A stretch of 64,000 nt of DNA. Source: Pomphorhynchus laevis (lineage: Eukaryota; Acanthocephala; Palaeacanthocephala; Echinorhynchida; Pomphorhynchidae). Each line of letters begins with the position of its first letter. The stretch's first letter is position 1. The notes under the pieces are model-generated. The model saw only the letters and a program-made list of their open reading frames with translations, searched no databases and was not told the DNA's origin. The DNA lies in NCBI GenBank assembly GCA_012934845.2, contig WNNJ02003776.1:62001-126000 (forward strand). The letters run 5' to 3'. Positions 49,588 to 59,789 of this stretch are shown here, piece by piece. Both the position numbers and the translations under genes were made by a program.

Positions 49588-50640
49588 TTTTTACGTGGCA
49601 AATGCGTGCTGGCGCACGCTTTAAAAAACACGAATAAAAGTCTTAATCATGTGTCGAGAAGGTAGGAACGGAGGAGTATTTGATTATGATAAAGGAGGGA
49701 GCGCAGCGGACGTCAAAGGGTTCTGATTCTAGCAAGGGGAGAGGCGATAAGGAAGTATCGGAGACTGTAGTTGTTAGATTAATTGAATACGTCGAGTAAG
49801 AAGGAATGACGGGAACGCAGCGATAGAGAGATGGGGCGAGTGTTGTCTAAGAAAGAGAAGTTGATGAACGATTGGGAGCCGATATCCATGAAATGAAAAT
49901 TGACTAGAAGAAGCCGGAGTTGGATGCGATTTTGGATGATGGACCAGGAGAGTTGGGTAAGATATGGGGATGTGTGGTCGAAGCTGCGGAGACGTAAGAG
50001 CACTCGAACGGTGAGTTGATGATGTGTTGTTGGGGTGGGATGATGGATTTTGGAGAATTGGCGAAAATGCTGAAACTGTTATCGATTTTAGGAAAGAGAA
50101 ACGATGAAAGGAGAAACATTCAAGAACGGAAGTCGATAAGAAGGCTGATACGGCGTATGTCACTGAGAATTAAGTTAGACGATCGGATCTTATCGTGGAC
50201 GAAAGGTAATTTAATCCTTTCTTTGGATTCCATTTATAGGAAATGGAATCCAAAGAAAGAGAAATTGTGGAGTATGAGGATGATTGATGAGTCAGAAGAT
50301 ACAGGGAGAGGAGATATGCAAGGTAAACGGGGGTAGATACACATTTTTTTGAACGAGATCCTTAAGGCGATATCCTAAGGAGAGGGAGATGCTATTGCGG
50401 GTAAGATATGTATGATTTGAGTAAGACAGAGCGGATAATGGGGAGATCAAGATTTTTCCAAATGAAACATTTATGGTAGGTGAGATCAAGGGTGACGGAA
50501 ACGTAAACGGATAGACCAAGATCTGAGATGGACAGTGAGGTGTAGGCAGCAAAACGATCGGGGATAGTGATGATGTCGAGTGCCCCGCCAAGGATATGTT
50601 TGGGAGCGTTAATTTTATGCGTAAAGCACATAACATTATT
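49588..50640 (-). mobile_element. LINE-D copy 2, decayed and 5'-truncated
   Basis: On the minus strand the region reads in broken frames like the end of LINE-D copy 1: RSFDHTSPYLTQLSWSII, FHFMDIGSQSFINFSFLDNT, and the 3' stem-loop GCGTGC-GCCA-GCACGC with ATTTGCCACGTAA. The 5' edge near 50640 adjoins a Gypsy fossil. It is much more decayed than copy 1. It carries a perfect 19-bp inverted repeat at 50217-50259. Confidence 0.75.
50217..50259. repeat. Perfect 19-bp inverted repeat within LINE-D copy 2
   Basis: CTTTCTTTGGATTCCATTT (50217-50235) is followed after five bases by its exact reverse complement (50241-50259). The right arm fits the alignment with LINE-D copy 1 near 34895; the left arm does not, so the left arm is the inverted addition. 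Confidence 0.9.
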
Positions 50641-50689
50641 TTATTTAAAATATAACACGTCATTTACACCAGTTACATATTCAGACAGG

Positions 50690-52860
50690 TATGCTGGCCG
50701 ATAATTTTTCGGGAAGACTGTCTAAATTCCAAAGTCGGAACTACATATCAACATTCATGGAGTCAACAAGACTCCCTCAAGCACTCTTTTGTATCTCTAT
50801 GGTTTAAGTATCTTTTTACGAGTGGATCGATCTTATCATTTTATCCTGATTCTATTTTTTCATTGACATAACTATCATTGATCGGAAAAACAGGTTCAGA
50901 GTGTTTCTCATCATTGAATATTTTAGTGGTTCCCTCTTATCTTGACAAGTATATAGTAGATATAGTATTCTCAATCCCATTTTATCTCTTGATAATGACA
51001 TATTGAGAGTTTGCATGCATTAATTTTGTCCGTTGTCTGACGCATCATATTTTGTTTTGCGATTGAAACGCTTAACACTTCCGAATTCATTAACCATTCT
51101 GGCAATGGGGTTCCGCTTTCCATATTTCGTGTGAATTTAAACAATCTCGAATGATACGTCGAATTTGTTGTTGTACAAAGCAATAAGGGTACTGAGTGCA
51201 ACTCCTCTTGAACGACTGTTTGCAGGCAGAATTGTGTAGACGAAACGAAATTGAATTTCGAATTATGTTATCTTATATCTCTACTTGTCCATCTAATGAA
51301 TGATGATACGGTGCTGAATGAGACAAAAATTTCTTTGGTAAAATACGTTCCTCTGTCCGTATGAATACTTTTCAGAAGACCGAAAATTGTGAATATCTGG
51401 TTCAGATAACGTATTACTGTATCAGATGAAGTGTCGGCACAAGCGAAGGCTAACGGGACCCTTTATATTCAACCATAATTACGAGCCATGGCAGCGGAAA
51501 ACCGTCCATAAACGTAAATTTGTTGATTGCTTGACTATAATCGATCATCATATGTCTTTTGTTTTAACTTGAAAAACAAGAGTTGTGTCATACAAGGCGA
51601 ATTGCTTGCCTCGATAATGTTGTCCTGTAAAAGTCCTTTGATCTTTGATATCATAAATGCTTGGTTTTCAGTGTTTCGTCTACTGAAAGGAACTGAAATC
51701 GGACGTATAGCACTAATACAATTTGAAAATAATAAAGATAATTCCATCTTCATAACTGAATTCACTTCAAGTTATCTTCGTGTCCATTTAACTTCATTGT
51801 TACATCAGAATGGATATTTATGAAGAGCATTTCGAGAATCACGTATGTAACTAAAGTTAGGAGGACGAACAAACGAACGTCAGTATAGTCTCTGTCGTTA
51901 AAACGAGCTGCGCAATGATTTTCAATGAGCATTTGTGCATTGATGATACCATACTGATCTTTAGAACCGAAGACTTCTCAATAAGCTGACACGTCTTAAC
52001 CATATCCCTTCAGATTAGATTAATAGCACTTCTACTGTCTAATAAAGCATGACAACTAAGACCATTAAATGTGACTTCATATTCTCTGGATTCAGCTAAA
52101 TCTTTATTTTTCGCTTTGATTGATAAGGTTGTAGCTATAAAGGACGAATATTGTATGTTTTGACCGATATACCTACATGAAGTGACCCTAGTTATTACAT
52201 TTTCGGCAACATACATCACGGCCAAGGCAAATATATCATAAATTATCGAATTCTTGCGAAAATAAATTTTTTGATGATTTTGATTGCATCACAACTACTG
52301 TTGAATGTTCTGTCTTCAAGACCATCATATGATAATTGTCTATTTTGTTAACTGAAAGTTCCTCATTTTTTCTTTCATAAATGAAAGAAAAAGATGTTTG
52401 AAAGATGATGCTTGCTGATGAGCAGACTCGATCACGCGCGCAAGTTTATACGCGCCGTCTTTGTTAAGCATTTTATTCTCCAATAATCGATTGCAAATAA
52501 TTTGTGAAGCGATTACAGCCACAAACGTATCACATTCAAACGAATCCCGATGTTCATCTGTTGATGTAGCTTTGAATTCGACTTGCTTAGCCAGCGATTC
52601 TAGAACTCAAACGTATTAGTTGATTGTATGTGCTGATTCTTGTCGTAGGCTGCGAAGTTTGTGTTTTGAAATGCTTTCTTCAATGCAATGAGAGCTGCAT
52701 TGTAAGATTAATTACTGTCATTCAGTCTGAAAAACGAGAATGATGTGTGTTTAACCACGAGATCGAATTTTCAAAATTTTTAAATCTCGACATTGACCGA
52801 AGAAATGCTTCGAATCGTTTAATGTAATGATTCCATTCTCTCGCTTAGTTAGCGTGATTA
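50690..52860 (-). mobile_element. Fossil Ty3/Gypsy-like LTR element (Gypsy-4)
   Basis: Minus-strand parts are gag (about 52800-52330, with KDGAYKLARVIESAHQQAS), retropepsin-like region (about 52225-52000), start of RT (about 51800-51530) and integrase and its C-terminal region (about 51500-50690). It is the same family as Gypsy-3 at 14361-17840, on the opposite strand. Most of RT and RNase H is absent. It is broken, with many breaks. No LTR pair was identified with confidence. Confidence 0.8.
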
Positions 52861-53782
52861 AAGATTTACATCTCAAATATTTATAAATATTTTAATCTCT
52901 TAAAATTAAAATATGTTTTAAGCAAAGTAAGTTTTACATTTAACTTTATTTGTAACCGTCTTTTACATTCTTATTATTCTTCATTAGTTGGTTTGATATT
53001 ATCCTCGTGTGGTTGTTTGATTCCTATCAGCATCACTGTACAATACAATCAGCGTGGGTGGAGCTCATCAGCAGTGAGCCCACGCCTACATTTCGTGTTT
53101 CGGTCCTTTTACTGCTTCTGCTGATTCCTTGTCGCCGAAATGCTGGTTTATATTTGGCTTATATACCAAATTACACATTTAATTTTTAAATAAAATCAAG
53201 ACGTTCCATTGATTCTTTAACCCATATACAAAATTACACTTATTATTAGAAGTACAAACAATCATCATTTAATAATTATCATCAAATAATAAGTCGAGGA
53301 TTCATGACTTTAATAGTTTATCCATCAGCAATATTTTGAATAAATTATAGCGATAAACGTTGACAAATGGTTTTATTCAAAATATATATCAATGCAAAGC
53401 ACCTAACAACAGTTAAGTGTAAATATTACATGCCAGTTAGTATCAGATATAAGCGTAAATTATGTACTAGCTCCTCTTTAAATATCAGTGTAAATCACAC
53501 CAACTAGTCTACAACTGATAAAATTCATCTTAAAGATTTGAAAGTATTTTTTATCCCTTATGATGAAACTGTTTTAAGCTAATTAACTTTTAAATTAACT
53601 TAAAAAAATAACAGTTCAACTTCTTTTTCTTAACTTAACTTAAAATTGTTATTTACTTTCAAAATATTAAATTTACAATATATATAATACATCTACAAAA
53701 ATTAAAAAAAAATAAAAAAAACTTTTAAATTTAACATTATTTGTAACCGTTTTACATCATAATTATTGCTTAAATACAAATC
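52861..53782. other. AT-rich spacer, no gene recognised
   Basis: A loose direct repeat around TTATTTGTAACCGT occurs near 52944 and 53737; it might be a remnant of long terminal sequence of Gypsy-4, but this is weak. A GC-richer patch at 53050-53110 contains the inverted repeat GCGTGGG/CCCACGC and hammerhead-like boxes on the minus strand. Nothing else was seen. Confidence 0.5.
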
Positions 53783-54465
53783 AGATCAGTTAACAGAGTA
53801 TACGTATTTTATATTATTTAAAAATTAAAAATAATACTCAATAAAATTTAAATAATAAATAATTTAATATTTATAAATAATTATAAATAATAAATAATTT
53901 TTATACAAGATTTTGATAAATTCTTTATAAATTAAAAATAAAAATAAATTATTGTAATAAATGATTATATAAGATTTTATACAATTTATCTTCATATAAC
54001 GAAATAATTTATAATTTCAATTTAAAATAAAATCGAATTTTATGAATTGAGAATTGACTAATAAATATATACCATTATTCGAATAAAGAATAGAGGTCAT
54101 CATGAGAAACTGTCATGTTATAAGGTTTCAGCTCCTATTCTTCGACCCAACATAACAGCGAGGCCATTGACGTATTTTCTCTGATGAAATTTGATTATCT
54201 AGTGAATCTTCTATAATTTTGATTATCTATTGTATCTTATTCTAATACGAAGTATATTATTTATTATCCATTCATACAAATTTTTCGCTTAATAGTTTAA
54301 ATTTATTTTTTATAATATTCTGTTAATTTAAATAGTTTACTACTTATTTAATTTATTTTATAGTAATTAGTTTAAAATTAATATCTATTTAATTATTTAA
54401 ATGATTTTTAAGAAAGCCGATATTATTACATATTGTGGCAATTCTTAAATTTCCATTATTTAATG
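53783..54465 (-). mobile_element. PLE-2 copy 3, 5'-truncated and diverged
   Basis: The stretch parallels 17841-18440 base by base with clear divergence: the same end (ATCAGTTAACAGAG and TATACGTA), the same AT-rich UTR, the RNA fold at 54091-54158, and the end of the coding region around 54200-54460. It stops abruptly at about 54465 where GC-richer DNA begins, so it is a short 5'-truncated insertion. Confidence 0.8.
54091..54158 (-). ncRNA. Conserved pseudoknot candidate in PLE-2 3' UTR (copy 3)
   Basis: CTGTCATGTT (54110-54119) pairs with AACATAACAG (54149-54158). Relative to copy 1, one C-G pair has become T-A and another is a G-U wobble, so pairing is kept while sequence changes. Helix B (TAGAGGTC side near 54091 with CTCCTATTC near 54132-54140) is also kept with one mismatch. 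A GTC triplet lies where copy 1 has GTA. Confidence 0.55.
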
Positions 54466-55330
54466 AAAGGCGCGTGTGTGTGGCGCAGCACCGTTGATCA
54501 ACAGACTGCTGCGGAATTTTAATTATTTTCGTTCGGATTTTCCAGACCCGGACTTCGTCGATGTATTCAGCAGATGGAGTGTAGAATTTCAGGCAACTGT
54601 CTTATCGAAACCAATCTTTCAGAAACTATCTACGGATACACATTTCGACTAGGTCTATCGACATTCCCTCTTCGAAAGTGTCGGTAGATACAGAAGCAGC
54701 ATATCATCACTCCAAAGGAATCCGGGAAATGAACGATACGCTCTTTAATGATCGTCGTTAGCGACTTTTCGGATGACGATGAAGAATAAAGAACCATTCG
54801 TGGTAAGTCGAAAAGTCGCAGCCAGCTTGAAGGGTTGTTGTGATCCGCGCGATCCGAGAGGAGATCGGTAATGGTGCGTCATCATCGTCAATTGTGTTTC
54901 GCGATAAAGCTCAATCGGCAGTCAGTCTAGTCGCCTCACTCAAAACGTAAGTATCGACGCTGGGGAAGTTCGACGTCGGAATTGGATCGACCATTTATAA
55001 TCGTTTTAATAATCGTTATATTCGTTGATAGTCGTTAATATATAGTGTTTAAGCTTTTATTTTTTGTTCTCAAACTGAATAGGAGCAGTTCTAAAAATGA
55101 TTGGAGTAGTAATCGTTATAATTGTTATAGTCGTTGATAGTCGTTCACAATATTATCCCTGTGTAATTGTAATGAATAATTGTAATCGTTAAAGTCGTTG
55201 TATTTACCGTTATAGTCGCTGATCGTTATAAGCGTTATAGTCGTTATAGTCGTTGATCATTATCGTCGTTGTTCAGTATAGTCGTTAATGTTGAGATAAA
55301 GTGTTGAGATAGTGGTTAAGTTGAGATAGT
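54466..55330. other. Unassigned GC-richer block with degenerate CGTTATA-type repeats
   Basis: 54466-54960 has a base composition unlike the surrounding DNA. A short plus-strand frame near 54484-54650 reads PLINRLLRNFNYFRSDFPDP and stops soon after; another ends at CTCAAAAC followed by GTAAGTATC, which looks like a splice donor. From 54995 to about 55300 there are degenerate repeats of AATCGTTATA and AGTCGTTGATAG. I do not recognise the block. 55331-55570 holds nothing evident. Confidence 0.4.
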
Positions 55331-55570
55331 GGTTCGATTAAAATGCGTCTTCTTTCATCATCTTTGAAAATTTTATATTTTTATCTCTTATATTTTTTCA
55401 GTCTTAAGCATTTATCAAATACTGTTTTAATAACATTTATCAAAATAAATTTTATAAAAACAGTAAACGAAATGCTATTAGAACATTTAGTTTAAGTAAT
55501 TAGCAAAACTTTAAGCGTTTGTATTTTAAAAATATGCAAATTCTAACATATTAAAGCATTTTTAAATAGC

Positions 55571-55797
55571 CATCCTTGATATACGAATGAAATGTTGACA
55601 TAATGTTCCCTTTTGCTTTTATTTATTCACTATGCTAGTATATGATTAAATAATCGATACGACGCTATAATCGGTCTAAATGCCAATACCGGTTTGTGGA
55701 TTTTCGGTAGTATGATCATTTAATCATAGACTAGCAAAGTAGATAAATAAAAACAAGGAACATTATATCAACATCTCATTCGTATATCAAAGATTGT
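55571..55797. mobile_element. Foldback element (MITE-like) with ~90-bp inverted arms
   Basis: The left arm (55571-55660) contains CCTTGATATACGAATGA, TGTTGACATAATGTTCC and TATATGATTAAAT. The right arm (55708-55797) contains their near-perfect reverse complement (ATTTAATCATAGACTAG, GGAACATTATATCAACA, TCATTCGTATATCAAAG). The centre of about 45 bases is unique. No coding capacity. A target duplication could not be assigned. Confidence 0.8.
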
Positions 55798-56056
55798 CCA
55801 CAATTTGCACGAGTAATAAGAGGATTCAATAATCCTAATTATCAATTTGTGACTTGACGTATGTGAGTTGTTTACTAATGTACCATTATTATATTATTAA
55901 ACCACTAGACCTTACAGATCGTGAATTACAACATCAAGAAAACGAAAATAAAGTCAAATCAAAGTGAAGTAGCAAAATGAGTCCAGGACAATCGATTCTG
56001 AGATACCATTTCCAGTTCTTGTCTCCATCTTCTTTTAAATCTCCGTCAGCCAATGT

Positions 56057-57999
56057 TTAGTAGCGTAGTATTTTCTGGGCATCGTCTTCGATCGTTCTCT
56101 TTAGATTCTTACGAACACCGCCTTTGGGACGTTGCCAGGATTCTTCCGGGTCCAAGTACAGAGATAACTTTGGGAGTCTATCTCTTTGCATCCGAAGTAC
56201 ATGGCCAAGATAGCGCAGTCTATTTTTCCGAATCAAATCAGACACGGAGACGTCGAGTGAACATCGAGAATACACTTCTGCGTTCGATACATGATCGAGT
56301 GGATTGACTTTTGCAATTCTACGTAGACATCGTCGCTCAAAAACAGCAAGTTGATTATTTGTTGTAAGTTTTTCAGGCCAGCACTCGGATCCATACAGTA
56401 GTACTGGACGAACAATAGACGAATATATTCGGATCTTTGTTTTAATATATACATTATTATCACGCCAGAGGGAGTTTAGACGCGAAAAGGCGAAACCAGC
56501 CTTTATTATCCGGCTTCGAATGTCGTAGTCACATCGGCAGTCTACGGAAAACACTGATCTAAGATAGGTGAAAGATTGTACCTTTTCAATAGTTATACCA
56601 TCAATAATAACTGAGCACGGAGGGGAGTTTATGGCGAGTAGTTTACATTTCGGTAAGTTAAGGAATAACCCATATTTCTTTGCTGTCTCGCCTATGCGGG
56701 TTGCTGTACGTTGCGCATCCTCAAATGATTCTGACAGTACGACTACATCATCCGCGTACGTCAGATCAGAAAGCAGCATATTGCTCGGATGCAGGCGTAT
56801 ACCTTCACTGTGCAGGTCGAGCGTTTCCCATAGGAGATGATCGATGAGAATGTTGAATAGTTTTGGTGATAGTACTCCCCCTGTCGAACGCCTGTACTGA
56901 CAGGAAACGGAATTCCAGTACAACCGTATTCGCGCACGACTGACACAATATTTTCATACATTGCACCGATAAGTTCACAGAGGTGTTTAGGAATGCCTAA
57001 GGTATGGAGGAGCTTCCAGATGAATAGTCGATTAACTTGGTCAAACGCCGACTCGAAATCCAAAAATAGTAATATTAACGGCTGTTGATACTCTTGACGG
57101 ACATCCATCAGAACGCGAAGGGTGAATATATGATCAATGCATCCTCGATTTGGTCTAAATCCAGCTTGATTTTCTCTTGTTTGAATTTGCCGTAACGGCC
57201 TAATTCTGTTCAGAATTATGCCTTCCATGATTTTATATACTACAGGTAGGAGAGATATGGGTCGATAATTCGAGCATAATGAAGCATCCCCCTTCTTCAG
57301 TATTGGAATTATAACTGAAGTTTGCCAGTCCATGGGAACCTGATTGTGATTCCAGATACATTGGAACAAATCGGTCAAATATTTGACAACTTTAGGACCA
57401 CCATATTTGAGAAATTCTGGATGTATTTGATCATGTCCCGCAGATTTTCCGCATTTCAGTGTATTAATTATTTGACTGACCTCAATACTTGATGGGGGGT
57501 TGCCGTCGATTTCTAACACTTCTGTATGCATAGTACATACTTGGCGACTCCAGGATTTGTCATTACTACATGAGTTTGTTGAAGTGTCTGTCCTCTTGTA
57601 GAGATTTGTAAAATGAGCTCTCCAGCGTTCTAACCGTGCAGACTTTTCGAATATTTTATGTGACATGTCGATATTCCACAACCCTGTGACTCCACTCTGC
57701 TGTGTAGGTGTGTAGTATCTTCTTATGAGACCAAAGAACTTACGCGCATTACCATTGTTAGCTGCCTTTTGGGCTTGGTTTGAAAGTTTTGTCCAGTATT
57801 CCTCTTTATCATGACGTATACTGGCGCGTAATTTGCTAGTAAGAGTGGTCGTCTCTACGTTATTAACTGCGGCCATGCTTAACTTTCTTTGTTCGGAGAT
57901 CATTATAGATGTTGCACTTATCCAATCGTTCCTACGACTTTTGCGATAAGGAAGAATATCATGAGCCGAAGAATATAGTGCGTTCTTGAGTGTTGACAA
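56057..57999 (-). pseudogene. RTE-1 reverse transcriptase and C-terminal region
   Basis: The RT reads DWQTSVIIPILKKGDASLCS, NYRPISLLPVVYKIMEGIIL, TRENQAGFRPNRGCIDHIF, LILLFLDFESAFDQVNRLF and PVSTGVRQG, then, one frame over after a small deletion near 56885, VLSPKLFNILIDHLLWETL and DLTYADDVVVLSES (YADD). The C-terminal part includes KLTTNNQLAVFERRCLRRIA. RT motifs are otherwise good, so the copy is moderately young. Confidence 0.88.
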
Positions 58000-58128
58000 T
58001 CGTTCATCAATCTGACAAACATCTTCATTTCCATCCGATACTGGTAAAAACTTAAACTCAAGCTTGCGTTATACACTGTCAATTAATCTACTACTTATGT
58101 AGTCGTTTTCTAGTAGCCGTACTTCTGG

Positions 58129-58866
58129 TCATATTAACTTTGACCTTTGTGACTTAGGTTTGAATGTTGCTTCAATATCCGTTATTACTAGCGAGTGGTC
58201 TTTCAATACATCAATTCCCCAATACGAATGGCAGTTTGTGATGGCTTTTCTACACCGTAGACGAACCAGAATAAAGTCAATTTGATTGCGGTCCTCGCCG
58301 TTAGGATATGTCCATGTTACTAGATGCCGTTTCCGGTGCTGGAAGCAAGTGTTCATATCTATCAAACGATGCATGCACATCAAATCAGGCAGTTTGTTAC
58401 CGTTTGCACACATTTTGCCAATTCCATGTTTTCCAACAAAGGGTGCGGTCAATTCACCTGACCTAAGTTGAGCATTGAAGTCGCCGGCGACCACAAGAAA
58501 ATCACGTGAGGGAATTGTCAGTAGAACTTCATCAAGTTTCTGATAAAATTCATCAATTTTTACAGGAATCGTAGCATTTGTTGGGCCATATGCACAGATG
58601 ACAGTCCAGTATGAATTTTTGCCTCTCAGTCGTACAGAAGCTAATCTGTCGCTAACTGGACTCCAGTCAATCAAGTAGGGCATAATAGATGGCCGAATCA
58701 GAATGGCTACACCACGTTGACCGGAACCATCGGTGGGTCCAGAAAAGAGCATTGTATAGTATCGTGAGCTGTCAGGGACACCGACGTTGACCGACCCAGC
58801 ATCTGGAATCCGGCACTCAGTTGCACAGCATATGTCAATGTTACGGATATCTAGAGTTCTGGCCAA
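58129..58866 (-). pseudogene. RTE-1 APE endonuclease domain
   Basis: The frame reads LDIRNIDICCATECRIPDAG, QRGVAILIRPSI, VICAYGPTN, DFLVVAGDFNAQLRSGE and TWTYPNGEDRNQIDFILV, ending in VLKDHSLVITDI. This is the APE nuclease of RTE LINEs, lacking only its very N-terminal residues. A stop and frame change at about 58065-58130 separate it from the RT. Confidence 0.88.
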
Positions 58867-58879
58867 TTCCAGTTCTGGA

Positions 58880-59740
58880 AACGGTAACTATGTTAGCAGC
58901 TGATATATTGAGTATAGATTGTTCAACACCTATTCTATCTGCTATGGAATGTTCAACACTAATAATGTTGTGCACAGACAAAACCTGCTTTACATTTGAA
59001 GATAATATTTATGACAAAGTGAATTGAGTAGCTATGAACTCTCCACTTGGTCCAGTATTAGCTGACCTTTACATGACGAAGTGGGATGAGGATATATTTG
59101 AATACCTACCGCATTTAGTAAAATGGTGGAGATACGTCGATGACGTATTTTGTACCTTTGACGAAAAGCAGAAACTAAAAAGGATACAAAACAAACTTAA
59201 CAATAAGGATCAGGCGATTCATTGGAAAGCGACAATATAGGAGAATAAAAATATCTCATTTCTAGATGCTCTTGTTCTACATCATAATAGAATGCAAGCA
59301 ACTATACACAGAAACCCGGGTATACCGTGGTGTACTATTTATTGGAACACTCATAGTCGATACCTCACAAAATGGAACCTACTCTTAGTTGCTTGTTAAA
59401 GAAAACGCCCAAACGTGAGCAGTCTGAAAATGTATACATTATACCTTGTTCGAAATGTCCTAGCAAAAATGTTGACTAAACCAAACAAGGATTAAAAACA
59501 AGAGTATCCCAACATAAATACGCACTCAAAAGAGGCGACAATCGTAGGCATTTGTCAACCACTGACATACGCACGATCATCGTATTGACCTAAATATTAC
59601 CAGAATAAACGAAATAGAAAGTGATTGGAAACGAAGGCTTATAAAAGAATCGACTAAATTAAAAGCAATTGAAACATAATGGAAGGCAACAAAGATAACT
59701 AGAGCTTAAGTATACCGATAACAAATTTGAATTAGAAGGA
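58880..59740 (+). mobile_element. PLE-3: decayed Penelope-like element fragment
   Basis: The reading NSPLGPVLADLYMTKWDEDI, KWWRYVDDVFCTF and ISFLDALVLHHNR gives the PLE RT from the YVDD box onward. A degraded nuclease follows (VYIIPCSKCPSKN, KTRVSQHKYALKRGDNR), the GIY-YIG domain in the usual C-terminal position. It is clearly different from PLE-1 and PLE-2. Only the C-terminal half remains, with many breaks. Confidence 0.8.
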
Positions 59741-59789
59741 TCACGCACATTCTTCCAGAAATTCATGCGTATATAATACTAATGAACCA

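Larger units (their letters stand above)
55925..58870 (-). mobile_element. RTE-type LINE (RTE-1), 5'-truncated
   Basis: Minus-strand parts are APE endonuclease (58866-58129), RT (58050-56500) and a C-terminal region ending near 56057, then a short UTR. The C-terminus NRLRYLGHVLRMQRDRLPK and RPKGGVRKNLKRTIEDD is characteristic of RTE LINEs of the type common in flatworms and nematodes. The 5' edge meets PLE-3 at about 58870. Two frame breaks were noted. Confidence 0.88.

Noticed and set aside
52936-53775. Direct repeat TTATTTGTAACCGT as an LTR pair
   Set aside because: Only about 40 bases match loosely and the internal sequence has no coding parts, so an LTR call is not supported.
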